From: Siphonodentalium dalli
Lineage: Eukaryota; Mollusca; Scaphopoda; Gadilida; Siphonodentaliidae
Direction of reading: 5' to 3'
Length of the DNA: 64,000 nt
NCBI GenBank assembly: GCA_032622095.1
Contig: CP136067.1
Location: 60,582,893-60,646,892, forward strand
Position 1 is the stretch's first letter; each line of letters opens with the position of its first letter. Positions 48,225-57,648 of this stretch are shown here, piece after piece. The position numbers and the translations under genes are program-made. The notes under the pieces were generated by a model that did no database searches, was not told the DNA's origin, and saw only the letters and a list, made by a program, of their open reading frames with translations.

Positions 48225-48560
48225 ACTTTTTGTGCCACAGGCATTAACAACCAACAAATGACTTTCAACCCACACATCAATAAGATAGCCGACAAAGCCC
48301 GAAAAAGAACCAACCTCTACCAAATCTTTGTCAGTCCAGTCATGGAGTATGGGGCCGTCATCATCATAGCAGCCCCGAAGACCTAAATCGAAAAACTACA
48401 GAAAGTAAAGAACAAAGCCCTCTGCATCGCACTCCGCCAGCCACCATGGACACTGATCAAAGCCCTCTACGATGCAGCAAACATACCCACGATAAAACTA
48501 AGACTGATGGAACTTAGAAACCTGACACTCGCCTGACTAGACAACAGCCCACTCCTCCCA
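48225..48560 (+). pseudogene. LINE reverse transcriptase C-terminal fragment
   Basis: The plus strand reads GINNQQMTFNPHINKIADKA, RKRTNLYQIFVSPVMEYGAV, an in-frame stop, IEKLQKVKNKALCIALRQPP and AANIPTIKLRLMELRNLTLA. This is the thumb region of a non-LTR reverse transcriptase (LTFxPHI, PVxEYG, QxxQNKALR, IP-L--RL--L). Stops at 48383 and after TLA show decay. The endonuclease and RT core between ORF1 and this piece are missing. A hairpin CCGCCC-TTT-GGGCGG lies at 48161-48176, and AATAAACTTTATT at 48208. Confidence 0.8.
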
Positions 48561-49184
48561 GAGCTCCAAATAAGAAACCAACTACTCACCACAAAAAAGA
48601 CAACTAGACGAAACAGACAGACCAATATAAACCTTAACAGCACCTGACACCACCACGCCTTCGCCGCCTTGCCTCAATTAAACCAATCCAATATCAAATA
48701 CCTACGCCAGCCACACCAACATGCACCCCCATGACTGCACCTCACGACTAACAGGATTGCCTTTTGGTCACCTGGTTGAAGTCATTGATGGGTGTAGTGG
48801 CCACACCAAGAATTGAAGAAAGGTGAGGGGACTTGCACAAATTGCATAATCACTTGACAATGCAGTCCGAGCATCCTACAACTCAACAACATGCATTATT
48901 CCATTAACAAGCATTACAAAATAATTGGGCCGACTTCTCTTGAGAATTTTTACCCGGACTTCTCTTGGGGCCTACTTCTCTGGACCGACCTCTCTGGAGC
49001 CGACTTTCGTCACTTTGTTTGGGCCGACTTCTCCGGGCACCGTATAAATTATAATGCATACTAATATTACTATTAGTACTGTATTAGTAGTATTAAAACT
49101 ATTAATATTATCATTTATCAATATCATTACCATTATCAGGTCTGGCAAATGTGAGAATACAGCTACAATAGCTGTATTCAGCTA

Positions 49185-52100
49185 CTCTAGTGATCCGAAT
49201 AATAGTAGGGGTCGGAATAATAGTAGGGGGTGGAAAATTTGCCAAATTTTAATAATAGTAGGGGTCGGAATAATAGTAGGGGGTGGAAATGTCAATGAAA
49301 AAGGAGATCATTGAAGAACACTGATTTAATTATCAAACAAAAACTTATAATAAACACTCCTCGACCCAGCACGGACAACGTCTGGTTCTTGCAGAACCTT
49401 TTCAATGTCATTGATTTGAACGGAGAACACTGCGTCAACACTTTTATACGAATTTTCAGTTCTTTGGTCGGAATCGGTCCACCAACTACTCAATTGTGTT
49501 CTAATTAAAGAAACTTTCAAACGTGAGCCCCAGACGTTGATTAACTTCTTAGTTAATGAAAGTGTCAATGACACTGTAGCTCAACTTGGAAAGGGAATAA
49601 TTTAATGTATTACAGTCAATGGAGCGATTAGGAATGTGGAAAGTTGACTGTCTAATACTAGTTTATAGACATGAAGAGAAAAGTAAAATCCAAGATGGCT
49701 GCTGGCATCCATGTTTTCGGCCGAATGACCCCAAAATGATTGTATCCCATCTACATGTCATCGTTAACATCCATGACAAATTTTATGACGATCAGACTAA
49801 AGGTACGACCTGTAGCCTATGCTAAAGAATTTAGTCATACAAAGAGTAAAATCCAAGATGGCTGCTGGCGGCCATGTTTTTTGGCCGAATGACACCGAAA
49901 TGACTCGTTCCCATCTACATGTCATTATTAACATCTATGACAAATTTTATGACGATCAGACTAAAGGTACGACCTGTAGCCCATGCTAAAGAATTTAGTC
50001 ATACAAAGAGTAAAATCCAATATTAACAACCATGACAAATTTCATGATGATCAGACGAACAGTACGACCTGTGGCCCATGCTAATGGAATAAATTTTGAA
50101 ATCCAAGATGGCCACTGGCGACCATGTTTTTTGTCTGAATGACCCCAAAATGACTCGTTCCCATTTACATTCCAATTTCAACAGCCATGACAAATTTTAT
50201 GATGATCAGACTAAATGTACGACCTGTAGCCCGTGCTAAAGGATTTAGTCATACAAAGAGTAAAATCAAAGATGGCTGCTGGCGGCCATGTTTTTCTGCC
50301 GAATGACCCCAAAATTACTCGTTCCCATTTACATTCCAATTTCAACAGCCATGACAAATTTTATGATGATTAGACTAAAGGTACGACCTGTAGCCCGTGC
50401 TAAAGGATTTAGTCATACAAAGAGTAAAATCAAAGATGGCTGCTGGCGGCCATGTTTTTCTGCCGAATGACCCCAAAATGACTCGTTCCCATCTACATGT
50501 CATTATTAACATTCACGACAAATTTTATTATGATCAGACTAAAGGTACAACCTGTAGCCCGTGCTAAAGGATTTAGTCATACAAAGAGTAAAATCCAAGA
50601 TGGCTGCTGGCGACCATGTTTTTTGGCCGAATGACCCCAAAATTACTCGTTCCCATCTACATGTCATTGTTAACATCCATGACAAATTTTATGATGATCA
50701 GACGAACAGTACGACCTGTGGCCCGTGCTAATGGATTAAATTTGGAAATCCAAGATGGCCCCAGGCGGCCATGTTTATTGGCCGAATGACCCCAAAATGA
50801 CTCGTTCCCATCTACATGTCATTATTAACATTCACAACAAATTTTATGATGATCAGACTAAAGGTACGGCCTGTAGCCCGTGCTAAAGGATTTAGTCATA
50901 CAAAGAGTAAAATCCAAGATGGCTGCTGGCGGCCATGTTTTTTGGCCGATTGACCCCAAAATGACTCGTTTCCATCTACATGTCATTATTAACATTCTTG
51001 ACAAATTTTATGATGATCAGACTAAAAGTAGGACCTGTAGCCCGTGCTAAAGGATTTAGTCATACAAAGAGTAAAATCCAAGATGGCTGCTGGCGGCCAT
51101 ATTTTTTGGCCGAATGACCCCAAAATTACTCGTTCCCATCTACATGTCAATATTAACATCCATGACAAATTTGATGATGATCAGACTAAAGGTACGACCT
51201 GTAGCCCGTGCTAAAGAATTTAGTCATACAAAGAGTAAAATCCAAGAAGGCTGCTGGCCGCCATGTTTTTTGGCCGAATGACCCCAAAATTACTCGTTCC
51301 CATCTACATGTCAATATTAACACCCATGACAAATTTCATGATGATCAGACTAAAGGTACGACCTGTGGCCCGTGCTAATGGATTGAATTTTGAAATCCAA
51401 GATGGCTGCTGGCGGCCATGTTTTTTGTCCGAATGACCCCAAAATGACTCGTTCCCATCTACATTCCAATTTCAACAGCCATGACAAATTTTATGATGAT
51501 CGGACTAAAGGTACGACCTGTAGCCCGTGCTAAAGGATTTAGTCATACAAAGAGTGAAATCAAAGATGCCTGCTGGCGGCCATGTTTTTTGGCCGAATGA
51601 CCCCAAAATGACTCGTTCCCATCTACATGTCATTATTAACATTCTTGACAAATTTTAGGATGATCAGACTAAAAGTACGACCTGTAGCCCGTGCTAAAGA
51701 ATTTAGTCATACAAAGAGTAAAATCCAAGATGGCTGCTGGCGGCCATGTTTTTGGGCCGAATGACCCCAAAATTACTCGTTCCCATCTACATGTCAATAT
51801 TAACATCCATGACAAATTTCATGACGATCAGACAAACAGTACGCCCTGTAGCCCGTGCTAATGGATTGAATTTTGAAATGCAAGATGGCCACTGGCGGCC
51901 ATGTTTTTTTACCGAATGACCCCAAAATTAATCATTCTGGTCTAAATGTTGATGTCAACAGCTATGACAAATTTCATAATGATCCGACCAAAGGTACGAC
52001 CTGTAGACTGCATTGTTGATGCCTTACGTACACACGTACACACGGACGACGGACGACAAAGCCATGGCAATAGCTCAAACTTTACAAAGTAAAGTTGAGC

Positions 52101-52491
52101 TAATAACGCGTCAATTGTAAAAAAAAACACAGACATAACGCGTTGTCACCTTTGTTCGCCTCACTGAACGATAAACAATACCCGCAGAGGGGGGTCTGTC
52201 TATTGCAATAGGGTCGCACGAATTGCAAAATAGCGACACGTGCGAGGATGGAGTTACTTCCCATGGATCAAATCATTGATTATATTGCGATGCCAGACGG
52301 TTGCGCGAATTCTTTGAACGTATTCCGTTTCATGCATGCCATTTGATTAAAAACTACGAATAATGCGATCATTCATGGAGTATGGGTGATCAAAATTAAA
52401 TAATCGTAGGGGCTTGAATAAGAATCGTAGGGGGTGGATTTTTTCTCCAAAATTAACAATCGTACGGGTACGGTTATTCGGATCACTAGAG
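49185..52491. mobile_element. TA-flanked element carrying a satellite array
   Basis: Perfect 18-bp inverted ends CTCTAGTGATCCGAATAA (49185-49202, 52474-52491) with TA duplicated on both sides (49183-49184, 52492-52493), as for Tc1/mariner-type insertion. GTAGGGG-GGAATAATA motifs are repeated just inside the left end, with diverged GTAGGGG-type copies near the right. The host element's other arm shows the unoccupied site (GCTAACCT), confirming a clean TA insertion. Confidence 0.9.
49575..52110 (+). repeat. ~165-bp satellite, about 14-15 copies, with pearl-like ends
   Basis: The unit reads TCCAAGATGGCTGCTGGCGG, CCGAATGACCCCAAAATGAC, CATCTACATGTC, TTTTATGATGATCAGACTAA, GGTACGACCTGTAGCCCGTG, then GATTTAGTCATACAAAGAGT. 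The period is 163-166 bp. The 5' boundary carries AGCTCAACTT (49578-49587). The 3' boundary has CACGGACGACGGACGAC (52041) and the hairpin AGCTCAAACTTT...AAAGTTGAGCT (52072-52101), whose arm is complementary to the 5' motif. Confidence 0.9.
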
Positions 52492-53683
52492 TAACCCAGC
52501 TGTATTCAGCTATATATTATACTCTCAAACCGGCTGTTTTTCGATAATAAACTAGAAGCGCTAATTTGCGCATCAAAATTAGGCTACCATATTCTCCGGT
52601 CACCCTCAACCAAATCAAAATCGTCGCTTGTGTTCTGACAAAGTGTTGCCTTTTGTCGACACGGCAATTCTGATTTTGTGTGAAAACTTACTACGGTGGT
52701 CGATGTCAGTAAATATTCTGGGGACTATTTTCTGCAAATGCATTCATTAACTAACTTATATAATAAAGATCAAATTCATCCCAAACACTCGTTTACTTCT
52801 TCCCAATGCTAAACCGGTAGGGGGCGTTAGAATGGTGTACCTATATCAAGCATTTAGAATTACATACCACTAGCGGTTTGTGAGCGATACTGGTAACTAT
52901 TCATAACTGTATTATATACAGATATTGTGCGGCATATTGCAAATGTATGGCACAACATACATGTAGGGACAACTGAAATGAAAATGCGACTTATATAATA
53001 AGTATTTCAAACATGAAGTCCTGGTCGTTAGCGAGTCAGAACTATTCAATCTGTTTTGGCGGGAAAATATATAATGTGTGAAAACTTACTAAACATAACA
53101 TTGGTATTTGTATTTTCGCGATTCGACATACAAGTATGCGTTTCCGTATTTTTGGAGAGAATCAGCTCAAGCAGTGAGTGGAACTCGCTCGGTTAAACTC
53201 TGGCTAGAGATGTTCCCCTTTGTACCTGTTTTAACGCACCAACCAAACTGCGTTTTAGCAGCATCATATTGATACTTCCGGGAATGATTAAGATGTTCCA
53301 TCTTCGGTGATAAATATTGTATTTAATGTATTTTTCAAGGTATTCCGCATTGCATAAGAGAGTTATTAACCGTTATGACCGACATCGACCGCCGTAGTAA
53401 GTTTTCACACATAATCACCATCGCCATGCCGACAAAACGTCAAAAGGCAAAGTTTGTCAGAACACAAGCGACGATTTTGATTTGGTTGAGCCTCGAGAGT
53501 CGAGGGTGGCCGGAGAATAGGGTAGCCTAATTTTGATGCGCAAATTAGCGCTTCTAGTTTATTATCGAAAAACAGCCGGTTTGAGAGTATAATATATAGC
53601 TGAATACAGCTAGGTTAGCTGAATACAGCTATTGTAGCTGTATTCTCACAATTGCCAGACCTGATTATTGATGATATTCTTAC

Positions 53684-53765
53684 CATAAACATAAACTATA
53701 AATACAGATTTGCTGCGCTTTGAAGCTTGTATAGCTTCTGTAACGGATCCATTGAACCATTTCAT
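53684..53765 (-). CDS. UBXN4: UBXN4 exon 1 (start codon, thioredoxin-like domain)
   Basis: On the minus strand ATG at 53765 opens MKWFNGSVTEAIQASKRSKS then VFIVYVY and the first base of Gly at donor TATG|GTAAGA. Vertebrate UBXN4 begins with the same pattern (M-W-F-G-I--AI--AK----FVVFVAG). Joining to exon 2 gives VYGEDEMSAKM without a break. UBXN4 is an ER-membrane protein whose UBX domain recruits the p97/VCP ATPase and promotes ER-associated degradation. The N-terminal thioredoxin-like part begun here faces the cytosol. The start is chosen because it is the only in-frame ATG and matches the family's length. Exon 1 alone precedes 14.5 kb of transposon-filled intron. Confidence 0.95.
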
Positions 53766-53890
53766 TTCAGTCTCTTATTTGCGTTTCCCTTTCTCCTTTT
53801 AGTCTGTACAATTAAATTTACAGTTGACTCAGTGTTGTCTCAACTAAACGCAATTTACAGAAACCGGAAGTAAATTTTACATACGTGGAT
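53766..53890 (-). promoter_or_regulatory. UBXN4: UBXN4 5' UTR and promoter with ETS site
   Basis: The plus strand has CCGGAAGT at 53864-53871 (minus ACTTCCGG), a canonical ETS/GABP site typical of TATA-less housekeeping promoters, ~100 bp upstream of the ATG. The intervening leader is purine-rich on the minus strand (AAAAGGAGAAAGGGAAACGC). The transcription start cannot be fixed from sequence. Confidence 0.45.
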
Positions 53891-54975
53891 GCAAAATGTG
53901 TACTAAAGTTTTAACATACCATTATCCCGGTCCTAATTCATCACAGACGTGGGCTAAATGTCTAAAACCTAAATGGCACGACTAAAAGGTGGATTTATCA
54001 ACAAAGAACATCAAGACAGTGTTTTCTGTTTTTGTAGTATGGTCGACTCGCATATATAAGAGAATGCATTGGCACAGGGGTACGCCTAAATATTTTATTT
54101 CGGAAATTTTTGACAAGCATGCATGCAGACCAATGATGCGATCAGCTGATCGTGGAGTATTTAAAGCGATGCGATATGGACACTAACTAGTGTGTGTGTG
54201 TGAGATAGTAATTTGGGTGGCTGCCCCCCCCCCCTTTCGAGAATCCCGGGCCAGCCACCCAAATTACTATCTCACACACACACACACTACACGTGTACCC
54301 GGTACGGCGAATATGGACACCCCATGATTCGGTCTGATTTGTTTGAGTTACGCATTTCACCATTCAATTTGCATGTAGAAAGTGCAGTTCTCACTAAAAA
54401 TGGGACAAGATTATCATGGGTTAATTGAATTTTTATGCATATTTACTAAAATGTTAGGCATATAAGAAAATTTCACGTTCGCAAACACATCTCAAGTCAC
54501 ATAGGCCTATATGATAACTCATAAAACCGAATTGTATGTATCACTATGTTCCATTAAATATGTACAATGTTCATATTTGGTGATGAAAAATTCAATACCG
54601 GCAAACATATATATGTACGTATGTAGACATGAATGTGGATCTAGCATTATATGAGTGCCATTTTGTTGCCCTTGGAGTGCCGGTAATATATGGACACACT
54701 GTGTCAATGGAAACTCATATTACCTCACGTATAGCTTTACCCATTTTCATTACGAATTCTGAAAGACTGACAGAAAAAGAATCGTGAAACATGAATTTGA
54801 TGATATATTTTACTATTATATTTTCAACACAGCACCATCTGATTGTGCTTACGTCATCATCTCCCTATTATATATATTATCACCCTATACTGGCATTCGT
54901 CATATATATGCAGTGACATTATTTGTTGTGCCCACCCACATGGTACACGGTCTCGATAATATGCTGTATGTCTTA
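53891..54975. other. upstream of UBXN4; one long perfect hairpin
   Basis: 54189-54223 and 54252-54288 form a ~35-bp perfect stem (GAGATAGTAATTTGGGTGGC and its complement, extended by GT/CA repeats) around a C-rich 28-nt loop. No gene recognised; the frames 54213-54428 and 54784-55143 have no motif. Confidence 0.6.
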
Positions 54976-54976
54976 A

Positions 54977-55454
54977 AGGTACTCAATCCGATCAGAGGGT
55001 CCCCATCTCAACAGATTCCAACAACAACATCCGATCAGAGGGTCCTATATTACTATTTCTTTGGCTTTTGGGGTAAAATATATTTGATTCGAGTCGAGGA
55101 ACCCATCAAACAAAGCTCAGAGTTATTAGATATTGATTTTTGAAATTTGTTATTTTCTCGAGATGAGTACTAATAATTGCCTTCAACTTCGTAATATGCT
55201 CGAGATGTGTACACCAAAACACTATTCAATCAGACAAGGGTGGATAACTCTAAAATCAAGTGGTTATAATAACGCAATTTGGCTGTGTTGTGGGACAGAA
55301 AGTATTCCCGATAATGAAAAATAATAGATTTCTAAAATCGATATCTAAAAAATCTGAGCTTTGATGGGTGGCTTGCTCGACTCGAATCAAATATGTTTGA
55401 CCCCCGAAGCCATTGAAATAGTAATTGAGAGGAGTTTTATCGGATTGAGTACCT
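54977..55454 (-). mobile_element. TTAA-flanked palindromic MITE, copy 2 (inverted)
   Basis: Ends AGGTACTCAATCCGAT and complement, TTAA at 54973-54976 and 55455-55458. Internal order is the reverse of copies 1 and 3. Confidence 0.85.
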
Positions 55455-56080
55455 TTAATTGCTCATCAAAATACCGTTAGCGACACAGTTTTTCATCACT
55501 ATTTATATGTTGGAGTATTAAAATAAGATCAAAGTGAAGAAAAATTATTTTATTCACAAATATGAAATGGAATACGTTCCTTTTCGTAAATGGTAAACAA
55601 TTTGATGATGGAAGTGTCCATATTGCCCTGCAAGTGTCCATATAGACGCCACAACCGTCCGATCTCGCTACTCGATCTCCCCGATGAAAGTAGCGATATC
55701 GGACGGTTGTGGCGTCTAGTGTCCATATTACTCCACAGTCGGAGCGATATGGAGACCTGACCCCAAAAACTTCCAAATGTTGTTTCATGAAAATTGTCAA
55801 TCTATAGATCTAGAAATACACATTAAAGACATGTTTTGGACTTGTTCGAGTGTGTGAAACTGATAAGTTAGTATTCAGGCGCTATAATGCTAACTGGATC
55901 TCGAGGAATGCAGCATTCTACTGACATCGTCGAAAACATCAAAGAAATCGACCATACCATCCATAGAACACATCGTCTGAACTATGCGCAATTGTAAATA
56001 TTTACATCTCGATTCGGGCCGCAACTAACGGCGATAAACCAACGCAAATGATTTCGCCATCGACAGTCATTGCATTTAAT
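55455..56080. other. no gene; 30-bp foldback flanked by AGTGTCCATAT
   Basis: 55643-55672 (TAGACGCCACAACCGTCCGA...) is inverted at 55689-55718 with one mismatch or so and a 16-nt loop. AGTGTCCATAT flanks it at 55633 and 55718, with a third copy at 55613. Confidence 0.6.
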
Positions 56081-56083
56081 TAA

Positions 56084-56150
56084 AGGTACTCAATCCGATT
56101 CGATGGTCCCCATATAATCAGATTCCAACAACAACATTAATTTGACACCA
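56084..56150 (+). mobile_element. fragment of the TTAA-flanked MITE, copy 4
   Basis: TTAA (56080-56083) followed by AGGTACTCAATCCGAT and TTCCAACAACAACAT, then similarity stops. Only one end is present. Confidence 0.7.
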
Positions 56151-56309
56151 TATATAGATTGGAATTGTTCTCATTGCTTGATTTTTTCAACCAGTAAAAG
56201 TTGGTAATTTTCCAATCTTAAGGTGTGTCAGGTTGGGTGTTTCCAATGGGGGTGCAAATGGAATTCTGCGAACCTGTGAGAGTGATGTTTGGTTCGGTTC
56301 TACTTTACG

Positions 56310-56390
56310 CAGCAAGTCCCTGGATATGCAGCAAGTCCCCGGTAAACGCAGCAAGTCCCTGATATATGCAGCAAGTCCCTCTCGTCAAGG
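56310..56390 (+). repeat. four ~22-bp units GCAGCAAGTCCCTGG, inverted at 60.8 kb
   Basis: GCAGCAAGTCCC recurs four times here. The complement GGGACTTGCTGC recurs four times at 60790-60860, with matching flanks (GGTTCTAC...). The two arms are 4.4 kb apart. Confidence 0.8.
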
Positions 56391-56994
56391 GTGGATTACG
56401 GCGGATTAGCCAGGCTTGTTTACATAACGATATGTTTAATCAGTTGAGGCGCTGATTACAAAGGGCTTTAATTTGATCGTAATACTGATAGATTATTGAA
56501 GGGAATTGGACTGAATTGTGGGACTGAATCATTGAATGATAAATGGATTTTTTTATTGGTAAAAGCAAACAAGTAACATGAGAATAGTAGAATAGCAACA
56601 AAAGAAAATAGCTAGAGCACAGTTTTATAAATATACATATATATAGCAGTGAGCTGAAAGAAAAGTTTATTAGAATAAATTGTAAATATATGTGGCCAGT
56701 AAGGAAGGGGGAAAACCAAGGTATTGAGGCATTCGTTTGGGAAGATTTTATTGAATAAAAAAATATTTGGATACATGTATTAAAATTGTTTTGTTTATCT
56801 CTATGTTGTTTTATTTCACTGTCCGGTCCTGGAAACTTAATTTGCTATGGGGGATTGTGGTAGTCTTTGCCGTTCGTTTTCTCTTTCGTTGTCCCGGTTT
56901 TTTCCTGCATTGACTGCTGTAAGTACCATCCTCTGACCGTCTGTTCTCAGCATCTTTTCGTGGACTGGCTTTATTTCTCTTTAAAATCTGTTAA

Positions 56995-57478
56995 AGGTAC
57001 TCAATCCGATAAAACTCCTCTCAATTACTATTTCAATGGCTTTGGGGTCAAAAATATTTGATTCGAGTCGAGGTAGTCACACATCAAAGCTCAGATTTGT
57101 TAGATATCGATTTTAGAAATCTATTATTTTTTATTATCGGGAATACTTTCTGGCCCAGAACTCAGTCAAAATTGAGTTATTATTAGGCTACCTCTTGATT
57201 TTAGAGTTATCCATCCTTGTCTGTTTGAAATGTGTTTTGGTGTACACATCTCGCGCAGGTTACGAAACTGACGGCAATTATTAGTACTCATCTTGAGAAA
57301 CTAACAAATTTCAAAAATCAATATCTAATAACTCTGAGCTTTGTTTGATGGGTTCCTCGACTCGAATCAAATATGTTTTACCCCCAAAGCCAAAGAAATA
57401 GTAATATAAGACCCTCTGATCGGATTGTTGTTGTTGGAATCTGTTGAGATGGGGACCCTCTGTTCGGATTGAGTACCT
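56995..57478 (+). mobile_element. TTAA-flanked palindromic MITE, copy 3
   Basis: Ends AGGTACTCAATCCGAT and complement. TTAA at 56991-56994 and 57479-57482. Same orientation as copy 1 and highly similar. Confidence 0.85.
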
Positions 57479-57648
57479 TTAAGCGCTTGTCTCTTAATTC
57501 TGATGATTTTGAAGTCCAAATTCCCGGGCCAACATAGAATTTTGCGAACTCCTTGGTTAACGTAAAATGTCCGAATCCAAATAAACTACGTTGCGATTCC
57601 TTGCACCGTACTCTCCGTCAACTATACTAAACAGTACCTACACTAATA

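Larger units (their letters stand above)
46498..49042. mobile_element. region bounded by inverted GAGAAGTCGGCCC repeats
   Basis: The left edge (46498-46556) has AAAGTCGGCC, GAAGTCCGTCCC and GAGAAGTCGGCCC. The right edge (48928-49042) carries five to six copies of the complement (GGGCCGACTTCTC and variants). Everything between (inverted ORF1 arms, ORF1, RT fragment) may therefore belong to one composite element. Exact ends and target duplication are not resolved. Confidence 0.5.
49137..53663. mobile_element. inverted-repeat (possibly hAT-like) element with nested insertion
   Basis: Ends CAGGTCTGGCAAATGTGAG and the complement of CAGGTCTGGCAATTGTGAG, flanked by ATTAT (49132-49136, 53664-53668). 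The right arm (53376-53663) pairs with 49137-49184 plus 52494-52712, giving arms of ~265-285 bp once the inner element is removed. The element without the insertion is ~1.2 kb. The right end lies 15 bp inside UBXN4 intron 1 from the exon 1 donor. Confidence 0.85.

Noticed and set aside
49575-52110. Regular ~165-bp spacing suggested a CRISPR-like array
   Set aside because: The repeats are long, contiguous and degenerate, with no unique spacers. This is a satellite in a eukaryotic intron.
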